DNA of 64,000 nucleotides, taken from contig JAYFPE010000007.1 in assembly GCA_034928145.1 (NCBI GenBank), positions 62,001-126,000 of the forward strand, in the 5' to 3' direction. Below the pieces are notes generated by a model that was given only the letters and a program-made list of their open reading frames with translations, was not told the DNA's origin and searched no databases. Below are positions 24,655 to 33,566 of this stretch, piece after piece (the first letter of the stretch is position 1; each line of letters begins with the position of its first letter). The position numbers and the translations under genes are program-made. The DNA comes from Pelethousia sp034928145. GTDB taxonomy: Bacteria; Bacillota; Clostridia; Christensenellales; CAG-138.

Positions 24655-26358
24655 ATGGACAATAAGACCGCTTTGGCCGCCGCCCTGGCCGTAAAAACCG
24701 GCCTCGAGGCCGCCGAGCTGGCCCAATGGATTGAAACCCCGCCGGACCCGGCCCTGGGGGATTATGCTTTCCCCTGCTTCCGCCTGGCAAAGGCCCTGCG
24801 CAAGGCCCCGGCCGCCATCGCGGCGGAGCTGGCCGCCGCATTGCCGCTGCCCCAGGGTATCGCCCGCTGCGAGGCCGCGGGCGGCTATGTGAATTTTTTT
24901 GCCGACACGGGCGCTTTTGCATCCCACGTGCTCAGCCGCGTGCTGCGCGAGGGCGAACGCTACGGCAGCAGCGAAATAGGGGGCGGCAGGAGCGTTTGCA
25001 TGGATTATTCCTCCATCAACATCGCCAAGCCCTTCCACATCGGCCACCTGCCCAGCACAGCCATCGGCAACTCCCTCTACCGCATCTATAACCATCTGGG
25101 CTACCGCTCCGTGGGTATCAACCACCTGGGCGACTGGGGCACCCAGTTCGGCAAGATGATCGTGGCTTACAAGCTTTGGGGCTCAAAGCCCGTGCCCGAA
25201 TGCACCGTGCGCGAGTTGGTGGCGCTCTACGTCCGCTTCCACGACGAGGCGGAGAAAAACCCCGGGATGAACGACGAGGCCCGCGCCTGGTTCAAGAAGA
25301 TCGAGTCCGGTGAAGAGGAGGCCGTAGGCCTTTGGAAGCAATTCAAAGAGCTGACCTTGGCCGAGGTGGGCCGGGTGTACGAACGCCTGGGCGTAAGGTT
25401 CGATAGCTTTGCCGGCGAAAGCTTTTATGAAGATAAGATGCAGCCCATTATCGACGACCTCAAGGCCAAGGGCCTTTTGAAGCTCGATGACGGGGCCAGC
25501 ATCGTCGATCTGTCGGCTTACGATATGCCGCCCTGCATCATCCTAAGGAGCGATGGGGCCACCCTCTACGCCACGCGGGATCTGGCAACGGCCGTTTACC
25601 GCAAGGAGACTTATAGTTTTGTAAAATCCCTCTATATCGTAGCCTACCAGCAGGCGCTGCACTTCCGCCAGCTCTTCAAGGTTCTCGAGCTTTTGGGCTA
25701 CGAGTGGGTTGAGGATTGCGAGCACGTGCAGTTCGGCATGGTCTCCATGGCCGAGGGCACCCTCTCCACCCGCCACGGCAACGTGGTATATCTGGACGAC
25801 GTGCTGGACGCCGCCGTGCAAAAAACTTACGAAATTATGGAGGAAAAGAGCCCCGACCTCATCGATAAGCGTGCCGCTGCCGAAGCCGTGGGCGTGGGCG
25901 CGGTGGTTTGGGGCGTGTTATACACCAGCCGCATTAAGGACACCGCTTTCGCCTGGGATAAGGTGCTCAATTTCGACGGGGAAACCGGGCCTTACGTGCA
26001 ATATACCCACGCCCGCTGCTGCTCCGTGCTGCGCAAGGCCAAAGAAGCGGGTTCCGGGTTTGAGGCAGGCGCGATAGATGCGGCCCTGCTTACAGACAGC
26101 GCTTCCATGGCCCTTTTGAAGGCGCTGGATGCATTCCCTGAAGCCATTCTGGCCGCCGCCGAAAAGAACGAGCCTTACCTCGTAGCCCGCGCCACCATGG
26201 ATATCGCCGCGGCTTATAACAAATTCTATTATGAAAACAGGATCATGGCCGACGAGCCTGCTCTGCGCGCGGCCCGATTGGCCCTCACGGAAGCGTCCCG
26301 CTCCGTGCTCAAGACCGGCCTGTATCTGGTGGGCCTGCAAGCGCCGGAACGCATGTGA
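24655..26358 (+). CDS. argS: Arginyl-tRNA synthetase
   Basis: A 567-residue class I synthetase charging tRNA-Arg. The N-terminal Add-1 domain is followed by the HIGH motif in NIAKPFHIGHLPSTAIGNSLYR, then INHLGDWGTQFG. The C-terminal anticodon-binding DALR domain ends the protein. The start at 24655 is preferred because TGGAGCG lies before it, while the ATG at 24640 has no site. Ordinary chromosomal gene. Confidence 0.97.
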   Translation: MDNKTALAAALAVKTGLEAAELAQWIETPPDPALGDYAFPCFRLAKALRKAPAAIAAELAAALPLPQGIARCEAAGGYVNFFADTGAFASHVLSRVLREGERYGSSEIGGGRSVCMDYSSINIAKPFHIGHLPSTAIGNSLYRIYNHLGYRSVGINHLGDWGTQFGKMIVAYKLWGSKPVPECTVRELVALYVRFHDEAEKNPGMNDEARAWFKKIESGEEEAVGLWKQFKELTLAEVGRVYERLGVRFDSFAGESFYEDKMQPIIDDLKAKGLLKLDDGASIVDLSAYDMPPCIILRSDGATLYATRDLATAVYRKETYSFVKSLYIVAYQQALHFRQLFKVLELLGYEWVEDCEHVQFGMVSMAEGTLSTRHGNVVYLDDVLDAAVQKTYEIMEEKSPDLIDKRAAAEAVGVGAVVWGVLYTSRIKDTAFAWDKVLNFDGETGPYVQYTHARCCSVLRKAKEAGSGFEAGAIDAALLTDSASMALLKALDAFPEAILAAAEKNEPYLVARATMDIAAAYNKFYYENRIMADEPALRAARLALTEASRSVLKTGLYLVGLQAPERM

Positions 26359-26587
26359 GGCTTCGCCCTTCGCGCAAACGGCTTGCTCCATTTGTGTGAG
26401 CTACGCGCTTTGTCTGAAATGCAGCGCATTTCCGCGCGGCAAAGCGTGCGGGGGATAAAAACCTGCGGCTTTACCCGGTTCGGCGCACACGCCGCAGCCG
26501 GCATTTAGCAGCCAGGCAGGAGCCGAGGCCCCCGAACCCAGGGATCTTCTGATATGGCTATGCAATTTTTATAGGGAGGAAAGAACC

Positions 26588-27859
26588 ATGCTGGATATCA
26601 AGCGCATCCGCAACAACCCCGAAGCCCTTGTGGAGGCCATGGCCAAGCGCCGCAACAAGGGGGCGGACGTGAGCGAGCTCTTGGCCCTTGATGAAAAACG
26701 CCGCGCGCTCATGCAAGAGGCGGAGCTTCTGAAGGCCCGCCGCAACGAGGCATCCGCCCGGGTGCCGAAAATGAAAAAGGCAGGGGAGGATACCACGGCC
26801 ATTATGGCCGAGATGAAGCAGGTGGCGGAGGCCATCAAGGGACTGGATGCGCAGCTTTCCGAAATGGACGAGGCGCTGGAAGCCATGCTCATGCGCGTGC
26901 CCAACATCCCACACGAAAGCGTGCCCGAGGGCACGGACGATACCGCCAATGCGGAGATCCGCCGCTGGGGCGAACCGACCGCCTTCACCTTCGAGCCTAA
27001 GGCCCATTGGGACATCGGCGAGGATCTGGGCATTCTGGATTTTGCCGCGGCAGGCAAGATCACCGGCGCGCGCTTCACCGTATACCGGGGCCTGGGAGCC
27101 AGGCTGGAGCGGGCCGTCGTTAACTACTACCTCGATACGCATACCAAGAACGGCTATACGGAGATCTTCCCGCCCTATATGGTGAACCGCGCCTCCAGGA
27201 CCGGCACGGGCCAGCTGCCCAAGTTTGAGGAGGACGCCTTCAAGGTGGCGAATACGGATTATTTCCTCATCCCCACGGCCGAGGTGCCCGTTACAAATCT
27301 GCACCGCGATGAGATTTTGGATGGCGAACGCCTGCCCGTTAAATACTGCGCCTACAGCGCGTGCTTCCGCAGCGAGGCTGGCAGCGCGGGCCGCGATACC
27401 CGGGGCCTGATCCGCCAGCACCAATTCAATAAGGTAGAGCTAGTAAAATTTGTCAGGCCCGAGGATTCCTACGCGGAGCTTGAAAGCCTCACGAAAGACG
27501 CCGAGCGCGTGCTCCAGGGTCTGGGCCTGCCTTACCGGGTGGTGGCCCTTTCTACGGGCGATCTTGGGTTCAGCGCCGCCAAGTGCTATGATATCGAGGT
27601 ATGGATGCCCAGCTACGGCCGCTATGTGGAGATTAGCTCCTGCTCCAACTTTGAGGACTTCCAGGCCCGCCGGGCGCAGATCCGCTTCCGCAGAGAGAAG
27701 GGGGCCAAGCCCGAGCTGGTGCACACCCTCAACGGCAGCGGCGTGGCTGTGGGCCGCACCGTGGCCGCCATTTTGGAAAACTACCAGCAGGCGGATGGCT
27801 CCGTGCTGATCCCCGAGGCTCTGCTCCCCTATATGGGGCAAAGCGCCATCTCCAAGTGA
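26588..27859 (+). CDS. serS: Seryl-tRNA synthetase
   Basis: A 423-residue class II synthetase. The N-terminal coiled-coil arm is residues 25-110. Motif 2 is FRSEAGSAGRDTRGLIRQHQF and motif 3 is NGSGVAVGRTVAAILENYQ. GGGAGGAAAGAACC precedes the ATG. The 229-bp leader contains no recognisable T-box. The lipoprotein gene follows one base after the stop, and the strong terminator at 28409 ends the unit. Confidence 0.97.
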   Translation: MLDIKRIRNNPEALVEAMAKRRNKGADVSELLALDEKRRALMQEAELLKARRNEASARVPKMKKAGEDTTAIMAEMKQVAEAIKGLDAQLSEMDEALEAMLMRVPNIPHESVPEGTDDTANAEIRRWGEPTAFTFEPKAHWDIGEDLGILDFAAAGKITGARFTVYRGLGARLERAVVNYYLDTHTKNGYTEIFPPYMVNRASRTGTGQLPKFEEDAFKVANTDYFLIPTAEVPVTNLHRDEILDGERLPVKYCAYSACFRSEAGSAGRDTRGLIRQHQFNKVELVKFVRPEDSYAELESLTKDAERVLQGLGLPYRVVALSTGDLGFSAAKCYDIEVWMPSYGRYVEISSCSNFEDFQARRAQIRFRREKGAKPELVHTLNGSGVAVGRTVAAILENYQQADGSVLIPEALLPYMGQSAISK

Positions 27860-27860
27860 C

Positions 27861-28322
27861 ATGTGCAGGCCCGGGGCAGGCAAAGGCATAATCCGGGCGC
27901 TTCTTCTGGGGGCTATTGCCGCCGGGTGCCTGTGCGCCTGCGCGCCCAAGGCCCAGCCTACGCTGGCCCAGCTTCCATCGTCGGCCGCGGCGGGCCCTTC
28001 GCCCATCCCCTCGGCAGCACCCGCCGTACAGGCGGAGCCCGATGTCACCCCGCTGGACCGGCTTTGCGCCTGCGAGTGGGTGGATATCTACGATGGCGCG
28101 TTCATCCTCACCTTTGATAAAACGGGCGCCAGGATGATCGAGCGCAACGACCCCGCCGGCATCAAGCGCACCAACCGCATCGCCGTGGAGGAGGACGCCA
28201 TCCTCCTTTATGACGACCTGGGCCTGCTCCTTGCCCGCCTGCCCTATACCCTGGCCGGGGATTCCCTCTCCATCGATTACGGGGATACCTTGGGCGTGCT
28301 GGAATATCGGGCGCTGCGATAG
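27861..28322 (+). CDS. Small putative lipoprotein of unknown function
   Basis: A 153-residue protein with a hydrophobic signal (IIRALLLGAIAAGCLCAC) and a lipobox-like GCLCAC, then a Pro/Ala/Ser-rich linker and a compact C-terminal domain (EWVDIYDGAFILTFDKTGARMIE) reminiscent of small lipocalin-like DUF folds. There is no clear ribosome binding site. It starts one base after the serS stop, so translation is probably coupled. Function unknown. Confidence 0.6.
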   Translation: MCRPGAGKGIIRALLLGAIAAGCLCACAPKAQPTLAQLPSSAAAGPSPIPSAAPAVQAEPDVTPLDRLCACEWVDIYDGAFILTFDKTGARMIERNDPAGIKRTNRIAVEEDAILLYDDLGLLLARLPYTLAGDSLSIDYGDTLGVLEYRALR

Positions 28323-28408
28323 TGCCCTGCGCGGGCGGCGGGCACGAGGCCCGGCCTTCCTGCAAATATCAGGGCCTTGGCCGTTTATTGTACGTCTGCA
28401 TATGCGCC

Positions 28409-28446
28409 GCAGGGCGGGATGCCTACATCCCGCCCTGCTTTTTATT
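28409..28446 (+). terminator. Strong intrinsic terminator after serS-lipoprotein
   Basis: A perfect 13-bp stem, GCAGGGCGGGATG with its inverse, closes a 4-base loop and is followed by TTTTTATT. Confidence 0.9.
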
Positions 28447-28454
28447 GCTTATGC

Positions 28455-29399
28455 TTATAGCCTTGTGCGCAGATTATCCCCGATCAACTCCAAGGTGAGC
28501 GTACTGCGGGGGGAGAGGAGGCGGAAGGCGAAGCGCTCGCCATACTCCTCAATGATCTGCTCGCGTGTGAAGTTGCTGGAAAAGGCCGTGGCGAGGCCCT
28601 TGCGCTGGCGCGCGTCCAGCAGGTTCGAAAGATGCTCGCGGGTGATGTTGTTGAGCATAGGCTCCGCGCCAAGGTCGTCTAGGATCAGCAGCTCCGGCAG
28701 GGTGAAATCCGGCAGGGGTTCGCGCTCGCCCAGGCAGGCGAGCACGATTTGGAGGAAGGTATAGGCGGGCAGGTTCAGAACGCTGTGGCCACGCTCTAGC
28801 ACGCGGGCGGCCACGGCATTGAGCAAAAAGGTTTTGCCCAGCCCCCCCTGGCCCAGCAGCAAGAGGCTCTTGGGCTCATTATCCGGGAAGCCCTCGGCAT
28901 AGGCCCTGCATATATCCCGGGCGCGGCAGGTGGCCTTGCGCTGCCGCTCCGTGGGGTATACGTCCTCGCGGAAGGTCTCAAAGCGCTCGTTTGTGGAAAG
29001 GCTGCTTTGGGCAAAGCGCTCGCTAAGCGTCCGCTGGGCAAGGCATGCGCACATGGCTTTCGCACCATCCGGCCCTGTTACGTAGCCCGTATCCTCGCAA
29101 AAGGCGCAGCGCCAGACTGGTTGCAAAAAGGCGGGGGGGATGCAATTATCCTTTAAAATAGCCGCTTCCTCTTGCATGAGTTCCTTCATGGCCAGGGCAT
29201 AGGCGCGCCGCACGGCCGTTTTATCCGCCGCGCCCAGCAGGCTTTGGCCCAGGGCGTAGGTACGCGCCTTGCGCTCATCCGCAATCGCCTGCAGGCGGGG
29301 CAGCTGGGCGAAAACAGCGCGCCGCCGCTCCTCGCATTCTGCCAGGGCCAGGCTGCGGGCCTGCCGATATTCATAGATCAAGGCGGATGATGGCTTCAT
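28455..29399 (-). CDS. DnaI/DnaC-like helicase-loading ATPase
   Basis: A 314-residue AAA+ protein. A Cys-rich zinc-binding segment (CAFCEDTGYVTGPDG..CAC) precedes the ATPase domain with Walker A GQGGLGKT and Walker B LLILDDLGAE, followed by SNFTREQIIEEYG. It loads the replicative helicase at origins or restart sites. It starts 2 bp after the stop of the DnaD-domain gene, the usual Bacillota primosome pairing. Confidence 0.9.
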   Translation of the reverse strand: MKPSSALIYEYRQARSLALAECEERRRAVFAQLPRLQAIADERKARTYALGQSLLGAADKTAVRRAYALAMKELMQEEAAILKDNCIPPAFLQPVWRCAFCEDTGYVTGPDGAKAMCACLAQRTLSERFAQSSLSTNERFETFREDVYPTERQRKATCRARDICRAYAEGFPDNEPKSLLLLGQGGLGKTFLLNAVAARVLERGHSVLNLPAYTFLQIVLACLGEREPLPDFTLPELLILDDLGAEPMLNNITREHLSNLLDARQRKGLATAFSSNFTREQIIEEYGERFAFRLLSPRSTLTLELIGDNLRTRL

Positions 29400-29400
29400 G

Positions 29401-30621
29401 CTATTCGTCCTCGTCGTCCAAAAGCTTTACGCCGATATGCTTTAAATCTTCGGCGGAATAGGTGCGCTGGGGGGGCCGCAGGGCACGGGATACGGGGGCC
29501 GCCTTGGCCGCAGGCGCAGCAGGCTTGGCCTGCGCCTGCTCCCGCGAGGCCCTGGCCGCGGCTATGGTTTCTATGCCCTCCTCGTGCCAGCCCTTGACGA
29601 TGCGCTCCATCGCGTAGAAGGGGCGGCTCTCTTCGGCCGCGTATTCCGCCGCCAGCAGCACCAGTTCGGGGCTCATGTGCCAGGAATATATCCAGGTCTC
29701 TACCTGCATGCGCTGGCTGGCCGTGGCCCTGCGAGGGATTCCGGCTCGGCGCAGGGCGTTGGCCGCGAGGTCTTCCACGGCGGCCTGGCGGCGGGCGTAT
29801 TCGGCGGAGCCGCCGGCCAGCCGCGCGTTTTGCAGCACTGCGTCCAAATAGGCAAAGGTGGGCTTTTCCGCTGCGGTGAGGGCCGCGCAGGCGGCCAAAA
29901 TCTCCTCCTCGGCCATACCCCACTCCTTCGTCCATTTTTGATAGAGGGCCAACTCGTCCTCCGTGGCCTGGCGGCTCTTGCGCCAGCGCCGCAGGATGGC
30001 CTGCGCGCCGCTTTGCATCTCCAACTCGAACTGCACGCGGCGCTGCGCATCATCGGCGGTCAGCACGCCCGCGTCCGCCCAGCGGCGGGCTTTCTCATCC
30101 ATATATTTGAGCCCCACCCGGGGCCCCTTTTCGCTGAGGCAATGGCGCACCAACAGGATGACGGCGGCCTCTTCCAGGCCGAATACCTCGATCCAATCAT
30201 AGATCTTTTGCATCTCATTCGGGAAGAACACCCGGCTCTTGCCGCTCGCGGCCAAAGCGCCCCGCAAAGCATCCTGCAAGGCGGCGTTAAAGGCCGCATA
30301 GCGCCGCGCGCCGCCGCCCGAGAGAGGCGCTACAGCCGTGGGGTGCTTATATTCCACGCGCAAAGGGTCGTCCGCGAGGATGTTTACCAGGCCCTGGGCC
30401 TGCCAATACAAAAAGGCCTCGGCCAGCGCCTGCTCGCTCATCTCGAGGGCAAAGACCATCTCCTCCTCGGCCAGGGCGGGGTTATAGCACTGCATCAGAC
30501 CATAAAGATAGGCCTTGACATAGCCTTCCGGGGCCTTTTGCATATATTCGGCGATAAAAATGTTCTGCACCGGGGTCACGCCGGCCATGGCCGTGGCGCG
30601 GGAAAAGCTGCATTGGGGCAT
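29401..30621 (-). CDS. DnaD domain primosomal protein
   Basis: A protein of about 406 residues with an N-terminal DNA-binding part (TPVQNIFIAEYMQKAPEGYVKAYLYGLMQCY) and two DnaD/DnaB-like C-terminal repeats: FFPNEMQKIYDWIEVFGLEEAAVILLVRHCL, and a second containing QRMQVETWIYSWHMSPELVLLAAEYA. It recruits the helicase loader encoded next to it. TTGGAGG lies 9 bases before the ATG at 30621, which is preferred over a longer frame from 30681. Confidence 0.88.
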   Translation of the reverse strand: MPQCSFSRATAMAGVTPVQNIFIAEYMQKAPEGYVKAYLYGLMQCYNPALAEEEMVFALEMSEQALAEAFLYWQAQGLVNILADDPLRVEYKHPTAVAPLSGGGARRYAAFNAALQDALRGALAASGKSRVFFPNEMQKIYDWIEVFGLEEAAVILLVRHCLSEKGPRVGLKYMDEKARRWADAGVLTADDAQRRVQFELEMQSGAQAILRRWRKSRQATEDELALYQKWTKEWGMAEEEILAACAALTAAEKPTFAYLDAVLQNARLAGGSAEYARRQAAVEDLAANALRRAGIPRRATASQRMQVETWIYSWHMSPELVLLAAEYAAEESRPFYAMERIVKGWHEEGIETIAAARASREQAQAKPAAPAAKAAPVSRALRPPQRTYSAEDLKHIGVKLLDDEDE

Positions 30622-30734
30622 AAAGGCCATCCTCCAAGTATGAATCATAGAAATTATATCATACGCCCCACTAAAGGGCAAAAGTTCAAAAACAGCAGGG
30701 AGGATTTGTGCTATAATGGCCGGAGAGGTAAGAT

Positions 30735-31601
30735 ATGGTCGTTTCGCCCCGCAGAAGAAGGAAACGGATACGCGGTTATTGGATCGCAGGGATCACGCTT
30801 GCCTGCGCTATTTTGGCTGTAGTATTTTGGTTCGCGCGCCGGAGCATACAACCTGTCTCCGCGGCCGCAGCCGAATCTCCCGCGCCTGCGGCTGCGCCAA
30901 CACCTGCGGGTGAGCACACGCCCAGCCCCGCCGCAGAGCCGCAAACGGCCACGCCCACAGCCGCGCCGACGGCTGCGCCATCCCCCGCGCCCAAGGCAAC
31001 GCATACGCCCCAGCCCACCCTGCCCCTGCGCCGAAGCCAACTGCCGCGCAGCCTTTACCAGGGCAGACTCTCCATCACGGGCGATCAGGCCGAGGGCGAG
31101 CTTTCCCTCACCTATGTGAACAACGGCACAGAAACCCTTTACAGCCTTTACCTGCACCTATATCCCAATACCCAAGCGCCGGGCAGCCTGACGATCCAGG
31201 CCGTATCGCTCGATGGCATACGGGCCTACTATACGCTGGAGGGGGAGGGGACGCGCCTGTGTGTGCCGCTGGTAACGGAGCTGCGCAGTGGGGAAGCAGC
31301 CCGCCTGTTCCTGCGCTTTGCGGTGCAGATCCCCAAATATGGCTTTGGCTTGGCCCTGGCTGGCAGCGACGCCCTGCCGCTGCTGTGCGTTTTCCCCACG
31401 GCTGCGGTTTATGAAAACGGCTGGGTCACCGAGGCCACGGCCGACCCCAGCCGGATAGATTACGCGCCGCTGGCGGATTGGCGATTGCTGATCGAGTCCG
31501 CACGCGCGCCCCTATTCACAGGCGGCGATATGCAAAGGCTCGGCGAGGGCCGCTATCTCTGCACAGCCCAGGCCGCGCTGGCGGATTTGGCGCTGGGGTA
31601 G
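30735..31601 (+). CDS. Membrane-anchored protein resembling only the N-terminal domain of M1 peptidases
   Basis: A 288-residue protein with a basic N-terminus, a membrane segment (WIAGITLACAILAVVFWFA) and a long Pro/Ala/Thr linker. The following domain (GELSLTYVNNGTETLYSLYLHLYPNT, IPKYGFGLA, CVFPTAAVYENGW) resembles the beta-sandwich that precedes the catalytic domain in M1 metallopeptidases. The protein stops at the point where that domain would begin. No HExxH is present and no continuation is found in other frames. It may be a truncated gene or a stand-alone binding domain. Confidence 0.55.
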   Translation: MVVSPRRRRKRIRGYWIAGITLACAILAVVFWFARRSIQPVSAAAAESPAPAAAPTPAGEHTPSPAAEPQTATPTAAPTAAPSPAPKATHTPQPTLPLRRSQLPRSLYQGRLSITGDQAEGELSLTYVNNGTETLYSLYLHLYPNTQAPGSLTIQAVSLDGIRAYYTLEGEGTRLCVPLVTELRSGEAARLFLRFAVQIPKYGFGLALAGSDALPLLCVFPTAAVYENGWVTEATADPSRIDYAPLADWRLLIESARAPLFTGGDMQRLGEGRYLCTAQAALADLALG

Positions 31602-31668
31602 GCGGCCATCATCATCCGCGTCCCGTACCCAACCCACAAAGGCCCCGCCTCTTCCATCCTGTTTTTAA

Positions 31669-31693
31669 GGCCCGGCGCATGATGCGCCGGGCC
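31669..31693. terminator. Perfect 12-bp stem hairpin between convergent genes
   Basis: GGCCCGGCGCAT and its inverse meet almost without a loop. A short T/A tract on the minus side makes it a likely end for the leftward ABC operon and possibly for the rightward gene. Confidence 0.6.
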
Positions 31694-31718
31694 GCTGTGG
31701 TTAGCAAGCTGTGTTTTA

Positions 31719-32459
31719 TTATCCTTTCAGATACCGCGAGAGGAACTCCTGCGTGCGGGCCTGCCTGGGGTTGTGGAAGATCAGCTCGGGCGGTCCCTGC
31801 TCGGCGATTACGCCCTCGTCCATAAAGACCACCTGCTTGGAGACATCCCGGGCAAAGCCCATTTCGTGGGTGACCACCAACATGGTGAGGCCGCTGGCCG
31901 CGAGGCCGCGCATCACGGCGAGAACCTCGCCCACCATCTCCGGATCGAGGGCGCTGGTCGGCTCGTCGAAAAGCAGAACCTCCGGCCCCATGGCCAAGGC
32001 CCTGGCAATGGCCACACGCTGCTTCTGCCCGCCGGAGATCTGCCTGGGCTTGGCGTTGATGTAGGGCCCCATATCCACCTTTTCGAGGTATTCCATGGCG
32101 ATGGCAAGGGCCTCGTCTTTGTGGCGGCCCAACACCTTGGTCTGGCCCACCATGCAATTTTCAAGCACCGTGAGGTTATTGAACAGGTTGAAGGACTGGA
32201 ACACCATGCCCACCTTGGCCCGGTAGGCGGATTGATCCACCTTGCCGGCGAGGATATTCTCGCCATGGAAAAGCACCTCGCCGCCGGAAGGATGCTCAAG
32301 CAGGTTGATGCAGCGAAGCAACGTGCTCTTGCCGCTGCCCGAAGCGCCGATGATGCAGGTCACATCCCCGACGTTGACATCAAAATTCACATCTTTAAGC
32401 ACCAGATTGTTGCCAAAGCTCTTGCTAAGGTGCCGTATTTGTAAAATCTGCTCCGCCAT
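31719..32459 (-). CDS. Polar amino acid ABC transporter ATPase (probably lysine)
   Basis: A 246-residue ATPase of the GlnQ/HisP class. Walker A is GASGSGKST, the signature is SGGQKQR and Walker B is VLLFDEPTSALDPE. It energises import through the permease encoded immediately upstream. The ATG at 32459 follows the permease stop; a longer frame would overlap that gene. A lysine riboswitch heads the operon, so lysine is the best substrate guess. Confidence 0.93.
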   Translation of the reverse strand: MAEQILQIRHLSKSFGNNLVLKDVNFDVNVGDVTCIIGASGSGKSTLLRCINLLEHPSGGEVLFHGENILAGKVDQSAYRAKVGMVFQSFNLFNNLTVLENCMVGQTKVLGRHKDEALAIAMEYLEKVDMGPYINAKPRQISGGQKQRVAIARALAMGPEVLLFDEPTSALDPEMVGEVLAVMRGLAASGLTMLVVTHEMGFARDVSKQVVFMDEGVIAEQGPPELIFHNPRQARTQEFLSRYLKG

Positions 32460-32460
32460 A

Positions 32461-33303
32461 TCAGTGCCTCTTCCCTTTTCGAATATCCAGGTTCTGGGTG
32501 CCCTCTTTGCGTTTTTTCGGGTAGCTGTGCAGGCCCGTGGTATGCGCCAGGGTATCCCGGGTGGAAAGGTCATAGAGCTCGTAGCTGTCCGGTCCGTCCA
32601 TCTTGCCCTCCCACCAGCGCAGCAGCCGCGAGCAGCTAAAGGTGAGGATGAAGTAGATCACCATGGTGATGGTGAAGGCTTCGAAATAGGTATACATAGC
32701 CCCGGCCACGCCCTTGGTGCTGAAGAAAAGTTCTACCACGCCGATGGCGCTCAGCACGCAGGTATCCTTGATGTTGATGATGAGGTTGTTGCCGATCTGG
32801 GGCATGATGTTGCGCAGGGCCTGGGGCAGGATCACGCTGGTCATGGTTTGCCAGTGCGTCATGCCGATGGCGTGCGCGCCCTCGGTCTGGCCCGGATCGA
32901 TGGAAAGGATGCCGCCGCGCACGGTCTCCGCCATATACGCGCCGGTGTTGATAGAAACGATGAAGAAGGCGGCCGTCCACATGCCCATATTGATGTTGAA
33001 GAGCTGCATCGAGCCAAAGTAGATGAACATGGCCTGCACCATCATCGGCGTGCCGCGGAAGACCTCTACGTAGGCCTCCAGCACGGCGCGCACGATTCCC
33101 ATGAAAAACCAATGCACGGGCCGGTTTTTCCGATCCGTGGGGATGGTTTGCACGATGCCCACGCCAAAGCCGATCAGGCAGCCGATGGCCGTGGAGACCA
33201 CCGCGATGGCCATGGTGACCCAGGCGCCCCGGGCAAAGCTCGCGCCGTAGCGCCCGAGCAGGTAGAGCACCCGCTCCCAAAAGGACATGGCGGATAATTG
33301 CAT
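32461..33303 (-). CDS. Polar amino acid ABC transporter permease
   Basis: A 280-residue inner-membrane permease of the HisM/GlnP class. Membrane segments lie in the first 220 residues, with the EAA-type loop AHAIGMTHWQTMTSVILPQALRNIMPQIGN. Only one permease gene is present, so it should act as a homodimer. The C-terminal 60 residues are a hydrophilic tail. GGAGAAGG precedes the ATG. Confidence 0.93.
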   Translation of the reverse strand: MQLSAMSFWERVLYLLGRYGASFARGAWVTMAIAVVSTAIGCLIGFGVGIVQTIPTDRKNRPVHWFFMGIVRAVLEAYVEVFRGTPMMVQAMFIYFGSMQLFNINMGMWTAAFFIVSINTGAYMAETVRGGILSIDPGQTEGAHAIGMTHWQTMTSVILPQALRNIMPQIGNNLIINIKDTCVLSAIGVVELFFSTKGVAGAMYTYFEAFTITMVIYFILTFSCSRLLRWWEGKMDGPDSYELYDLSTRDTLAHTTGLHSYPKKRKEGTQNLDIRKGKRH

Positions 33304-33566
33304 GGCGTTTCCTTCTCCTTATTAGCCACCCACATGTAAACCGAACCTGCGGCGGCGGCATGCTTTAGGCGTTTTCTGTGTTGTCGTCAGTCGGAATAGG
33401 CGCCGCTATGCCGCCCGCCTTCGCCTTAAAAGCCGCCTCAAATCATGCGGCGGCGGTCTGCGGGCGGAGACCGGGCTCGGACTATATACGGGCGTCCAGG
33501 GCGGGCGTGCGGCCCGCCCTGCAATAACAATTGCTGCTATTTCCTGGGAAATTGCTCCCAGAGATC

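Noticed and set aside
24499..25125. A 208-codon frame on the minus strand overlapping the argS start
   Set aside because: It overlaps both argS and the sortase start, has shadow-like Gly/Ala composition and no initiation signals.
26359..26587. Possible T-box leader for serS, and likewise for argS and tyrS
   Set aside because: The conserved AGGGTGGNACCGCG antiterminator block is not present in any of the three leaders.
33304..33566. A gene between the ABC permease and binding-protein genes
   Set aside because: Only short frames without ribosome binding sites are present. The stretch is dominated by GC-rich hairpins, more like a processing or attenuation region.
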